Of a stretch of 64,000 nucleotides of DNA, positions 1 through 9,000 are shown piece by piece. Below the pieces are notes generated by a model. That model was given only the letters and a program-made list of their open reading frames with translations. It ran no database searches and was not told where the DNA came from. Both the position numbers and the translations under genes were made by a program. The DNA lies in the NCBI RefSeq assembly GCF_001905145.1, contig NZ_LWLB01000036.1:62001-126000 (forward strand), written 5' to 3'. Numbering within the stretch: position 1 is the stretch's first letter; each line of letters begins with the position of its first letter. This stretch comes from Nocardiopsis sp. TSRI0078 (GTDB lineage Bacteria; Actinomycetota; Actinomycetes; Streptosporangiales; Streptosporangiaceae).

Positions 1-418
1 CCAGGAAGAAGATGATCAGCAGGAACAGAATCCTCGCCCGGGCGCTGATCACGTCGCTGGCCAGCGCGCCGATGCTCTTGCCCTTGTGCCGGACCGAGAC
101 CACGATCGAGCCGAAGTCGTGGGCGCCGGAGGCGAAGATCGTCCCCAGCACGACCCACAGCAGAGCCGGGCCCCAGCCCCAGAAGACCGCGATGGCCGGA
201 CCGACGATCGGCGCGGCCCCGGCCACCGAGATGAAGTGGTGCGCGAAGACGATGTGCTTGTTGGTCGGGACGTAGTCCACGCCGTCCTTGTAGGAGTGCG
301 CGGGTGTCACGAAGGCCGGGTCCAGCGTGTAGACGCGGTTGGCCAGGTAGGCCGAGTAGAAGCGGTAGCCGAGCGCGAACAGCGCCAGGGCTCCGAGGAG
401 GACGGCTACGGCAGGCAT
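1..418 (-). CDS. cstA: Carbon starvation protein A (CstA-type peptide transporter), N-terminal part
   Basis: CstA proteins are multi-pass inner-membrane transporters that take up peptides or pyruvate when carbon is short. The frame enters from the left edge and starts at an ATG preceded by GAAGGA. The visible 139 residues match the family N-terminus: a first membrane helix, then the conserved block reading roughly YTLDPAFVTPA, the cytosolic PTNKHIVFAHHFISVAGAAP segment, a helix rich in W and G, and FASGAHDFGSIV with RHKGKSIG. These are hallmark CstA motifs. The C-terminal three quarters lie outside the window. It is divergent from the gene that starts near 538, leaving about 120 bases for two promoters. 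Identity is secure at family level; the substrate is not determined. Confidence 0.93.
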   Translation of the reverse strand, partial: MPAVAVLLGALALFALGYRFYSAYLANRVYTLDPAFVTPAHSYKDGVDYVPTNKHIVFAHHFISVAGAAPIVGPAIAVFWGWGPALLWVVLGTIFASGAHDFGSIVVSVRHKGKSIGALASDVISARARILFLLIIFFL

Positions 419-537
419 GGGGATTCCTTCACTGTGAGCACCTCATAGGGGGGATGGCGGCTGCTCGGTGCTGTGTGGTGGTTCGATTACAGTCCCGAGA
501 AATTAACATGAGGTGCACATCACAGAAAAGGACGAAT

Positions 538-1329
538 GTGAACGATTTGGCCACAGCCTGGCGCGGTTCCTCCGCAGGTGAGCTGTGCTGGCTGACCGCC
601 GACGGGCCCGCCGCCGTCCCGGTCGTACCCCTGTTCGTGGACCAGCCCTGCGTCGCCCTGCCGTTGGCCCACCTTCCCGAGATCGACTCGCTGCCCGACC
701 GCGCCGCCTTCTGTGTGAGCGCCCCGACGGGCCCGGAGGGGCCGACCCTGGTCGCCACCGGCACGATCAGCGTGAGCCTGGACCCGCGGGGCACGGAGTT
801 CGGCGGCGACCTGGTGGAGCAGGAGGTGCTCAAGCATCCGCCGAGCCGGCTGCGGGTGGGCAGTCTGATGGCCCGCAAGGAGAACTGGTGGTGGATGGCG
901 CGCGCGCTCGTCCGGCTGACCGGGGTCGACGGCGTCCGCGGGCTTCCCGCCCGTACCCGCGCCGAGGACGCCGTCCTGGTGCGTGAACGCGACTCGGACG
1001 TGCGCGTGGACGTGGTGACCGCGAGGGACTGGACGGCGGGTCCGGGCCGGGACGTGGAGCTGTGGCCGCGCGACGGCGGCGACCTGGCCGGACGGGACGA
1101 GCGGGCGCTGGTGATGGGCCACCACGCCAGCCCCGACTTCGAGCGCTGGGAGCGGTGGACGCGCACCGGCACGCTCGTGGGACAGACCCTGCGGGTCACC
1201 GGCGCCGACGGCGGCCCCGACCCGGACCCGCGCCCGTACCGCCTGTTGGAGCGGCTGCGCAACCACCGGGAGGTGGAGCGCGCCTGCCGTGCGGGCGTGG
1301 CGGCCGTGGAGCGCCGCCTGGGACGCTGA
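538..1329 (+). CDS. Uncharacterised protein with PPOX-like (pyridoxamine 5'-phosphate oxidase-like) N-terminal domain
   Basis: 263 residues from a GTG start that has AAAGGAC five bases upstream; an ATG at 508 lacks such a site. The first ~110 residues (ELCWLTADGPAAVPVVPL, then LATGTISV-type beta strands) resemble the flavin-binding split barrel of small PPOX-family proteins, followed by a segment with KENWWW and a C-terminal half with no motif I can name. No signal peptide or membrane helix is visible. Members of this family in streptomycetes are annotated only by fold. Binding of flavin or F420 is plausible from the fold but no ligand residue can be confirmed here. Divergent from cstA and convergent with the amine oxidase gene. 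Confidence 0.7.
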   Translation: MNDLATAWRGSSAGELCWLTADGPAAVPVVPLFVDQPCVALPLAHLPEIDSLPDRAAFCVSAPTGPEGPTLVATGTISVSLDPRGTEFGGDLVEQEVLKHPPSRLRVGSLMARKENWWWMARALVRLTGVDGVRGLPARTRAEDAVLVRERDSDVRVDVVTARDWTAGPGRDVELWPRDGGDLAGRDERALVMGHHASPDFERWERWTRTGTLVGQTLRVTGADGGPDPDPRPYRLLERLRNHREVERACRAGVAAVERRLGR

Positions 1330-1403
1330 CCGCCCGGCGGGTCCCCGCGCCACGGCCGCGGCCGCCGGCGCCCCCTCTCCGGCCACCGCCGGGCGTGCCG
1401 GGG

Positions 1404-2804
1404 TCAGAGCCCCAGGATGTGGTCGGCCTCCCTGCGCCCCGACAGCAGGGCGCCGTGCACGGTGGCCGTGTGCTCGATCTCGGTGGCCTCCCCCGCGAAG
1501 AAGACCCTCTCGCCGATCGGCTCGCCCAGGGCCACCCGGTCGTCGTCGTCCGAGCCCACGGCCGTGAAGGAGAAGCTCCCCCGGGAGAACGGGTCGTCCA
1601 TCCAGCGCGTGACGAGGTGGCCGACCGGATCGGGTGCCTTGCGGAACATGCTGCGCAGCGAGGCCATCGCGTGTTCGACCACGTCGGCGTCGTCCTTGTC
1701 CGCCAGGAACCGGGCGGCGTTGCCGCCGTTGCGGCTGACCAGGATCGGCGCGTCCAGGACACGCTGACCCGCGTACCAGTGGAACCACGCCCCCTCCTCG
1801 GTACCCAGGTGGACGAGGACCTCGGCGTCGCCCCAGAAGACGTCGTCGAAGCGCAGGAACAGCTTCTCCAGCCGACCGTTGCCCAGGCGCTCCACCGCCT
1901 GGAGCTTGTCGTCGGGCAGCCGCGGGTCGAAGTCGACCTGCCCGGCCTTGAGCACGCCCAGCGGCAGGGTCACCAGGACCCGGTCGGCGGTCAGCACTTC
2001 CTCGCCGCGCGGGGTGTCCACGTGCACTCTGACGCCGTCGTCGCCGTGGACGACCGAGACCGCCACATGCTCCAGGCGCACGTCCAGTCCCCGCGCCAGG
2101 TGGTCGGTGATCTGGCTCATGCCCTCGGGAAAGACGACGTCGTCGCCGCTGAACTCGTGCAGGGCCGCCACCGCGGAGAAGGCGATCTCCTCGGCGTCGG
2201 CGCCGTGGTCGGCCTCGACCATGCGGTGCACGATCTCGTTGGCGTCGCGGGCCCGGGCACGTACCAGGTTGGCGTCGTAGAGGGCCTGCTTGATGCCCTC
2301 CTCCAACGACTCCTGCGGGCCCGCGCCGACCTTGGCCCAGTACATGTGCTCGTTGAGGAGGTGGACGTCCTCCATGTTGCGGCGGTGGCGGTCGAAGAGC
2401 AGCCGCCGCCCCTTGGGGTCGTAGGCGGTCTCGGTGGAGCGGTTGAACACGGCCGTGCGGATGTCGGCCTCGCGGACCAGCCGCGCGAGGGGGTTGTTCT
2501 CCTCGCCCCGCATCCAGGAGGCGCCCGCGTCCACGGTGGCCGGGCCCTCCCACTCGCGGATCGAGTGGATGCGCCCGCCCAGGCGGTCGCGGCCCTCCAC
2601 GACGGTGACGCGCTCCCCCTCCTCGGCGAGCCGGTCGGCGGCGGCCAGCCCGGCCATTCCCGCGCCCACCACGATGGTGTGTCCGCGCCCGGGTTCGGCC
2701 TCGCGTCCACGCGGCCGGGCCGTGTGCTCCCCGCTCCGTCCCTCGCCGCCCTGCTCGTCGTCCTCGGCGCTGCTCTCCTCGCTGAGGTCCCCCGGGTCAG
2801 TCAT
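1404..2804 (-). CDS. Flavin-dependent amine oxidase (monoamine/polyamine oxidase family)
   Basis: 466 residues; ATG start with a strong GGGGGAGG site six bases upstream. After a ~40-residue charged, disordered N-terminus comes the FAD Rossmann motif VVGAGMAGLAAADRLAEEG (residues ~45-65), the RDRLGGR motif, and near the C-terminus FFAGEATEIEHTATVHGAL, the second FAD-binding block typical of monoamine oxidases and polyamine oxidases. These enzymes oxidise an amine to an imine with release of H2O2. There is no Tat or Sec signal, so a cytoplasmic location is likely. The substrate cannot be read from sequence. The gene ends 75 bases after the convergent PPOX-like gene. Confidence 0.9.
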   Translation of the reverse strand: MTDPGDLSEESSAEDDEQGGEGRSGEHTARPRGREAEPGRGHTIVVGAGMAGLAAADRLAEEGERVTVVEGRDRLGGRIHSIREWEGPATVDAGASWMRGEENNPLARLVREADIRTAVFNRSTETAYDPKGRRLLFDRHRRNMEDVHLLNEHMYWAKVGAGPQESLEEGIKQALYDANLVRARARDANEIVHRMVEADHGADAEEIAFSAVAALHEFSGDDVVFPEGMSQITDHLARGLDVRLEHVAVSVVHGDDGVRVHVDTPRGEEVLTADRVLVTLPLGVLKAGQVDFDPRLPDDKLQAVERLGNGRLEKLFLRFDDVFWGDAEVLVHLGTEEGAWFHWYAGQRVLDAPILVSRNGGNAARFLADKDDADVVEHAMASLRSMFRKAPDPVGHLVTRWMDDPFSRGSFSFTAVGSDDDDRVALGEPIGERVFFAGEATEIEHTATVHGALLSGRREADHILGL

Positions 2805-2905
2805 CTACCTCCCCCTTTCCGTGTCGGTGCGCGCGGGTCGGTCGTCCCCGGGACGGGCCCGGGGACGACCTTCGCCCCCTGTCCTGACCCGACCGGACGG
2901 CCGGG

Positions 2906-3718
2906 TCAGCCGGTCGTGGGCGGCTCCCCCTCGTCGTCCTCCAGCTCGACCCGCTCGCGGCGGCGCTCGCCCCTGACGTGCTCGTCATGGGTGACTCCGC
3001 GCTTGCGAACGTGGACCTCCTCGACGGGGACCTGCTCCTTGGAGACGACGGGACGCTCCTCGTAGAGGGTGAAGCTCTCCTCGCTCTCGCCCATCTCCCT
3101 GTCACCACGCGCCGCGGAGGGATCGTCGATCGGGTGCCGCTCGACCTGCAGCTCCTCGTGGTGCAGCGGCACCGTCTCGTCGAACGGCTCGGTCTCCATG
3201 TACTTGTGCAACCGGGCCCGTCCGGACTCGCGCCGCTCCACCCCGATGTCCACGCGCTCCTCCGAGCGCGTCACCGACACGTCGTCGGCCTCACCGGTCA
3301 TGGCGGCGTCCTCGGGCATGCCCGAGGGGACGGCCGTCTGCGGACCGGGGCCCTGCCCGGCGTGGCGCCCCTCCGGGGCCGCGCTCCGGGACTCCACCGG
3401 AGGGCCGCCGTGCTGGGCGTAGTACTCGCGGACGGTCTGCTCCTCCTCCGGGGAGATGTGCCGGTCCGCGTCGATGTGCGGCGCGTCCTTGACGGTGGAC
3501 TTGTCGTAGGGGACCCGGATGTCCTCCTCAGCGGGCTGGGAGCCCTGGAGCGGAACGAGGGTCTCGTGCCTGCCGAACAGACCGGTGTGCACCGACACCC
3601 AGCTCGGCTGGTCCGTGTTGTCGTCCAGGTAGACCTGGTTGATCTTGCCGACGTTGTGACCCTCCTGATCGAGGACGTTGTGCCCGATCAGGTCTGCGGG
3701 TGTGCGATCGCGTGCCAC
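2906..3718 (-). CDS. PRC-barrel and DUF2382 (YsnF/AvaK-like) stress protein
   Basis: About 270 residues from a GTG preceded by GGGGGA; a further-upstream GTG at 3784 has its SD too close. Residues ~5-75 form a PRC-barrel (LIGHNVLDQEGHNVGKINQVYLDD, then WVSVHTGLFGRHETLVPL). A Pro/Gly-rich linker follows. The last ~110 residues are the DUF2382 repeat-like domain: SEERVDIGVERRESGRARL, then LHHEELQVERHPIDD and YEERPVVSKEQVPVEEVHV. This architecture is common in actinobacteria and cyanobacteria and is often induced by desiccation, salt or oxidative stress, but the biochemical role is unknown. It is encoded just upstream of the amine oxidase on the same strand, about 100 bases apart. Confidence 0.88.
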   Translation of the reverse strand: MARDRTPADLIGHNVLDQEGHNVGKINQVYLDDNTDQPSWVSVHTGLFGRHETLVPLQGSQPAEEDIRVPYDKSTVKDAPHIDADRHISPEEEQTVREYYAQHGGPPVESRSAAPEGRHAGQGPGPQTAVPSGMPEDAAMTGEADDVSVTRSEERVDIGVERRESGRARLHKYMETEPFDETVPLHHEELQVERHPIDDPSAARGDREMGESEESFTLYEERPVVSKEQVPVEEVHVRKRGVTHDEHVRGERRRERVELEDDEGEPPTTG

Positions 3719-4012
3719 GATGTCCCCCAATGGTTGCGTGGTCGACAGGGGCACCGGCAAGCGCCCCCAACGCTGTCCGCACACTCCCTACCCGCCATGG
3801 CCTGGGAGGACTAACGTTCCGGACCAGCCACTAACCGGACGTGGGCGAGTGTTGTCCAGGATTTTTCCCCGGGGCCTCCCCATTGGCCCCCGCCTTGTGC
3901 GCCCCTGACCGGGACAGGGGTCCGCGCCACGGCTCCGTCACCGGACGTGACCGCGCGGGTGTGCCGGGCCGGGGCGCGGGGGCGCCCCGCCGCGGCACGG
4001 CGGAGCGCCGGG

Positions 4013-4044
4013 GCCGGGGCCCGGCCGTGGGACCGGGCCCCGGC
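4013..4044 (-). terminator. Hairpin terminator after the ricin/beta-helix gene
   Basis: A 12-bp perfect stem (4013-4024 with 4033-4044) and an 8-base loop lies 15 bases beyond the stop codon of the beta-helix gene. There is no U-tract, as usual for high-GC terminators. The surrounding gap 3719-4058 holds this hairpin, the upstream region of the PRC-barrel gene, and no open frame I can support. Confidence 0.65.
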
Positions 4045-4058
4045 GTCCTCCCGGCGGA

Positions 4059-5726
4059 TCAGCAGGTGTTGTCGCTGCTGTTGCGCCAGGTGATGCCGCG
4101 GACCACGGTGTTGACCGCGCACGGGCTCTCGTTGAGCGCGGTGTCCACCAGCGTCAGGTTCTGGAACGTGACGTCGGAGGTGTTGGCGAACTCCGAGCGG
4201 GCCGCGATCCGGATGTCCCCGGGACCCGCGATGGTCCCGCCCTCCTCGGCGATGGTGACGTTGTGGCAGTTCTCGACCAGTACGGCGTTGCTGCCGGTGT
4301 CGGCGATGTCCACGCGCTCGATCACCGCGCCGCCGCTCTCGGAGACGCAGAAGATCCCCCGGCCGCCACCACGGGCGCGGACCTCTCCGACCCGGATGTT
4401 GGTCGGGTAGCCGCCGTTGAGCCGTCCGTTGCGGTTGGCCATACGGAAGGCCGCGTAGCCCGTACCGGTCCCGGCTCCCTCGGCGTCGACCAGGCCGACC
4501 GTGGCGTTGACGGTGTCGTTGAGCAGCAGGCCGGAGTAGCCGGTGTCGCGCGCGGTGACGGTGCCGATGGTCAGCCCGTCCACCCCGTAGGTCTCCACAC
4601 CGTGGTTGCTCGTGCCCGAGACGCGGACGTCGTCGATACGGATGTCGCGCGCCTCGCGGACCGCGTCGTTGTCACGGCTGTCGATGCGCATGCCCAGGCC
4701 GCCGGACAGCCGCAGGTCGATCTGTCCGAAGTGGACGTTCTGCGAGGTCCGCACGTAGACACCGAAGTACGGGGAGCCGGTGACCGTCAGGTGCGGCACG
4801 GAGACGTCCTGGGCGTGCCTGATGCGCACGGCCGCGTTGCTCCCGGTCGCCGATCCGGTCACGTTGACCGTGCCGCACACCTCCAGCGAGGTGTGGCTGG
4901 GCAGGTCGAGCGAGGCGTTGCCCGGTATGGAGCCGGAGCCGCGCACCACCACGCGCTCCTGCGAGGTGCGGCCGGAGCTGAGGCTGTCCACCGCCGCGCG
5001 CATGGCGGCGAGCATGTCGCCGCCGGTGTAGACGGTGCTGCCGCCGTTGCGTGCGGTCCAGGTGGAGCCGTTGAGCACGGCCTCGGCGTGGTAGGAGCCG
5101 CCGCCGCACTCCTCGGAGGGGGCGCCGCCGCCGTCCACGCGGACCAGGTCCCAGACCTGGTTGGCGCCCCCGAGGGAGTCGTACTGGGACAGGCGGTCAC
5201 CGGCGGTGGTGCTCCACTCCCAGACCTCCAGGGCCTTGCCGCTGAGGCGGTTGATCAGCTGGACTCCGCCGCCCGTGTCGACGGGGCGCCACTGCTGGTT
5301 GGCACCGCCGAGGTCGGTGAACTGGCGGATCTCGGCGCCGTTGGCGGTGGAGTGCTCCCAGACGTCGATGGCCTTGCCGCTGTTGCGGTTGACGATGCGG
5401 TAGTAGCCGTCACCGGCGGAGACGAAGCGGAACTGCTGCCAGGGCCGGTCGGTGCGGTTCCACTGGATGATCTCGGCGCCGTCCGCGGTGGAGGCGCCCT
5501 CGACGTCGGCGACCAGGCCGCTGTGCTGGTTGCGCAGGACGTAGTAGGCGCCGGTGTCGATGTCGGCGGCCTGGGCGGAGGTCGCCGCCACGGCGGAGAG
5601 GCCGCCCGTGCAGAGCAGGACGGTCAGGGCCGCGTACAGGAACCGGCGCAGGCGGAAGAGGGGGCCGTGGGCGGGTGGCGGCGCGGTCGGGGCCGCGCCG
5701 CGAAGGACAGGGGGGTTGCTGGGCAC
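4059..5726 (-). CDS. Secreted ricin B-lectin / right-handed beta-helix protein
   Basis: 555 residues from a GTG with AGAGGAG upstream; longer in-frame starts have no such site. The N-terminus is a Sec signal: arginines (RLRRF), a ~20-residue hydrophobic stretch, then a likely cut after TSAQA. Residues ~55-190 are a RICIN-type trefoil lectin with repeated Q-x-W elements (WQQFRF, NQQWRPV, NQVWDLV), a carbohydrate-binding module. The remaining ~350 residues show the short repeating beta-strand pattern of right-handed parallel beta-helix proteins (pectate-lyase-like), with N-rich turns and a terminal pair of Cys. It probably binds and acts on plant or microbial polysaccharide outside the cell; the catalytic activity is not identifiable. 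A CelR/CebR-type operator upstream ties it to cellobiose-responsive control. Confidence 0.82.
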   Translation of the reverse strand: MPSNPPVLRGAAPTAPPPAHGPLFRLRRFLYAALTVLLCTGGLSAVAATSAQAADIDTGAYYVLRNQHSGLVADVEGASTADGAEIIQWNRTDRPWQQFRFVSAGDGYYRIVNRNSGKAIDVWEHSTANGAEIRQFTDLGGANQQWRPVDTGGGVQLINRLSGKALEVWEWSTTAGDRLSQYDSLGGANQVWDLVRVDGGGAPSEECGGGSYHAEAVLNGSTWTARNGGSTVYTGGDMLAAMRAAVDSLSSGRTSQERVVVRGSGSIPGNASLDLPSHTSLEVCGTVNVTGSATGSNAAVRIRHAQDVSVPHLTVTGSPYFGVYVRTSQNVHFGQIDLRLSGGLGMRIDSRDNDAVREARDIRIDDVRVSGTSNHGVETYGVDGLTIGTVTARDTGYSGLLLNDTVNATVGLVDAEGAGTGTGYAAFRMANRNGRLNGGYPTNIRVGEVRARGGGRGIFCVSESGGAVIERVDIADTGSNAVLVENCHNVTIAEEGGTIAGPGDIRIAARSEFANTSDVTFQNLTLVDTALNESPCAVNTVVRGITWRNSSDNTC

Positions 5727-5780
5727 TGCTGCTCCTCTGTGCGAACTCCGGACGGCGGTGTCCGGAAGGAGTGGGGGGGT

Positions 5781-5794
5781 AGGGAGCGCTCCCA
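5781..5794. promoter_or_regulatory. CelR/CebR-type operator (one mismatch)
   Basis: AGGGAGCGCTCCCA matches the 14-bp palindrome TGGGAGCGCTCCCA bound by the LacI-family cellulase regulators CelR (Thermobifida) and CebR (Streptomyces) at 13 of 14 positions; only the first base differs. It lies 54 bases upstream of the start codon of the secreted lectin/beta-helix gene, where a repressor would block transcription. Confidence 0.8.
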
Positions 5795-5814
5795 TGCAAC
5801 GGGAAGCTAACACG

Positions 5815-5826
5815 AAAAACGTTTTT
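5815..5826. promoter_or_regulatory. Second palindrome upstream of the lectin/beta-helix gene
   Basis: AAAAACGTTTTT is a perfect 12-bp palindrome with a central CpG, the usual layout of LacI-family operators, 20 bases upstream of the CelR-like box. It is also the only markedly AT-rich patch in the gap 5727-6054, so it could instead be part of the promoter. Confidence 0.45.
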
Positions 5827-5966
5827 ACGGTAGCCGGACGGCTACGGAAAGCCAGGGACGGGCCCGCCCGGGAGGCACACCGGGGCCCGTGGCCGGCCGG
5901 ACGGGGGCCCGCCTGCCCGCACGGTCGCGTCCGGGGCGGCACGGTGGTGGGGCCGTGACACGAGGC

Positions 5967-6024
5967 GGGCGCTCCCCGCCCCCAGCGGTGTCGTCATCCA
6001 CCGCTGAGGGGGCGGGAAGCGCCC
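5967..6024 (-). terminator. Long imperfect hairpin after the carboxylase gene
   Basis: Two arms of about 25 bases (GGGCGCTCCCCGCCCCC near 5967 against its near-complement ending at 6024) separated by an 8-base loop, starting 31 bases beyond the carboxylase stop codon. Arms contain one or two unpaired bases. Best read as its transcription terminator. Confidence 0.6.
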
Positions 6025-6054
6025 CTGCCGGATCGTTCGCCGACTCCCCGCGTT

Positions 6055-9000
6055 CTACCGGGAGGCGCCCTGGCGCAGACGGGACTCGATGGCCTCGATG
6101 ACGCGCGGGCGCAGCTCCGCGGCGCGGATGACGGCGTCGACGGAGCCGACCTCGACCGCGCGCCGGATGTCGTGCACGCGGTCGAACTCCGCTGCCACCT
6201 CGCCGAGCTTCTCCACACGGACCGAGGAGCGCAGCTCGTCGAGCTCCGCGGTCAACGCGGCGCGTTCGGCCCCGGACGCGGCCGCGACGCGGGCCTCCAG
6301 GTCCCGCACGCGCGGGTCGGCCGCGGTGCGGGCGTTGACCTCGCCGGAGAAGACCACCGCGGCGGCGGGGGCGCCGCCGAGCACCGAGGCGAACGAGCCC
6401 TCCAGCGCGAGCACGGTCATGTTCGGGTTCAGCGCCTTCGAGAACACCACGAACGCGCCGCCGTGGTACCGCGAGATCACGCAGAACACGATGGGCCCCT
6501 GGAAGTTCACGATCGCGCGGCCGATCTCGGCCCCGTACTCCAGCTGCAGCTTGCGCATCGACTCCGGCGAGCCGTCGAAGCCCGACAGGTTCGCCAGCAC
6601 CACCAGCGGCCGGTTGCCGCTGGCCGCGTTGATCGCCCGTGCGGCCTTCTTCGACGACCGCGGGAACAGCGTGCCCGCGGTGTAGGTGTCCGGGCCGTCC
6701 GTGGGCGGGAAGCCGCGCCGCGGCACCGACCGCGACTCGATGCCGAGCAGGCACACCGGCATGCCGCCGAGGTGCACGTCCTGCACCGTCGCGGTCTCCG
6801 CGTCGGCCATGCCCGCCCAGCGCTCCAGCACCGGGTGGTCCTGGTCGGCGAGCGCCCGCATCACGGTCCGGATGTCGAACGGCTTCTTGCGGTCCGGGTT
6901 GGTCTCGGCGGAGAAGATCTCGCCGACGGTGGTGAAGTCGCTGCCCTCCACGGCGTGCGGGAAGCCGGAGATGTCGCGGTCGGCGGGGTCGGACGTCCGC
7001 GCCCGCCGCGGCGCCTCCTCGCCCGGTGCGATGTAGGAGTGGGCGTAGTGCGACATCAGCACGTCCCGGGCGGCGGTCAGATTCGGCGCCCAGTACTGCG
7101 CCTGCCCGTTGGGTCCCATCACCCGGTCGTAGCCGCCGATGCCGAAGTTGTCCTCGGCCGACACACCGCCGGAGAAGTCGAGCGACTGCTTTCCGGTGAG
7201 CACCATCGCCGAGTCCGGGGTCATCACCAGGATGCCCTTGGTGTGCATGAGCATCGTCGCCTCGGCGTTCCAGTACGGCTGCGCGCCGACGTTGATGCCC
7301 GCGACCACGATGTTGATCTCGCCGCCGTCCTGGGTGAACTCGACGATCCGTTTGAGCGCCGCGGCCACCCAGTCCATGTTCTCGGTGCCCGACTCCATGG
7401 AGATCCGGGCTCCGGCGGACAGCGCGTACCACTCCAGCGGCACCCGCATCCGCTCGGCCAGGTCCAGCGCCGCGATCACGCGGCGGCACTCCGGCTCCGA
7501 CAGCGCGCCGAGCGACTTCGTCGGGTCGCCGAGCAGCACCACCCTGGTGACCCCCTGGGGGTGCTCCCGGGTCGGCGTGGTGACCACACCGGCGACGATC
7601 GCCGCGGTGTTGCGCCCCTTGGGCCGGTCGACCGGCACCAGCACGTGGTCGTCGTCGAGGTCGTGCTCGACGAAGTCGCCGAGCAGGCCGGTCAGCTCGT
7701 ACGGGTACACCGTGTTGCGGCTGCTCGCGCGCAGCACCTTCTGCCGGTAGTCGTCGACGGGCTCGACCGGCTCGTCCGACGGCTCGCCGACGGTCAGCTC
7801 GACGCCGCCGGCGGCGTCGAAGGAGACGCGCACGGCGACCTTGGCCAGCTCGCCGGTCCTCCGGTCGCGCTGGCGCGCGATGAACAGGATCTCCTCCAGG
7901 CCGGCGCCCGTGGTCGTCGGCAGCACGCGCCTGCCGATCGTCTCCAGCTCCTCCCGGGTGATGTCGATCGGCGGCCAGACGTAGACCACGATCCGGTTGG
8001 TGTTGGAGCGCTTCCTCGGAGGGCGCTGCGCCTGCGCGCGGCGGATCGAGTCGAGGCAGGTGGCGATGGTGTTCTCGGCCGTCGGCAGCGCGATCAGCCT
8101 GCCGTCGTGCTCGCGCAGCTCGGTCAGGTCGCGCACCTGCGCGAACGCGACAAGGCGGTCGTCCGACGGGTTCTCCCGCGCCACGCACCGGAAGAGGTAG
8201 ACCTCCTCGTCCGACGACGGCAGCCGGGTCAGGTCGAACTTGCTCAGCCGCTCCAGCTGCATCCGCTGCGCGATGTACGGGTGCAGGCCGCGGATCAGCC
8301 GGTCCTCGGCCATTCCGGTGTCCGACGGGCGGAACGTGAAGTGGTGGTGCATCACCGCACCGTCCCTGCCGGCGACGGTGGCGGTGAGCCGGCGGACCCG
8401 GTCCGGCAGCGGGTGCACGCTGAGGACCTCGTTCAGCGCGGTCGCCATCGCGTCGGAGTCCTCGGGCTGCTTCTCCCAGGCGAGGTAGATGTCGGCGTCG
8501 ACGGCGTCCTCGCCGTTCGCCAGCTCCGCGAGGCCGCGCAGCGCGCTGCCCAGCGCCTCGAAGCCCACCGCGGTGGAGGCCACGCGCGAGCCCGCGCGCT
8601 CGGCGACCACGAACGTGCAGCCCGCGACCTCGCTGGTGCGGACGCCGGTGAGTCCCTTGTTGCCGTAGTACCGCCGGGTCAGCACCTCCAGCATGACCGC
8701 GTTGTCCAGGTCCTCGCGGACGAGCCGCTGACCGAGCAGCCGCACCAGCGGCTCGGTGCTGCGCACCATCTCGGCGATGCGCTCGGCGCGGTCCGGCGCG
8801 TCCGGGTTCGCGTCCAGGTGGCGCAGGTGCCTGCGGACGTCGGCGTAGACGCGGGCGCGGTTGCGGCGCAGCAGCGGCTGGCCGAACCAGGAGAACACCA
8901 CGCCGCGCGCGAGGTCGGCGACCACGGGGAAGCGGACCTGCGTCGCGGCCACCAGCCGCTCCAGCACGAGGCCGGCGGGCTCGCGCAGCGCCTCGTCCGG

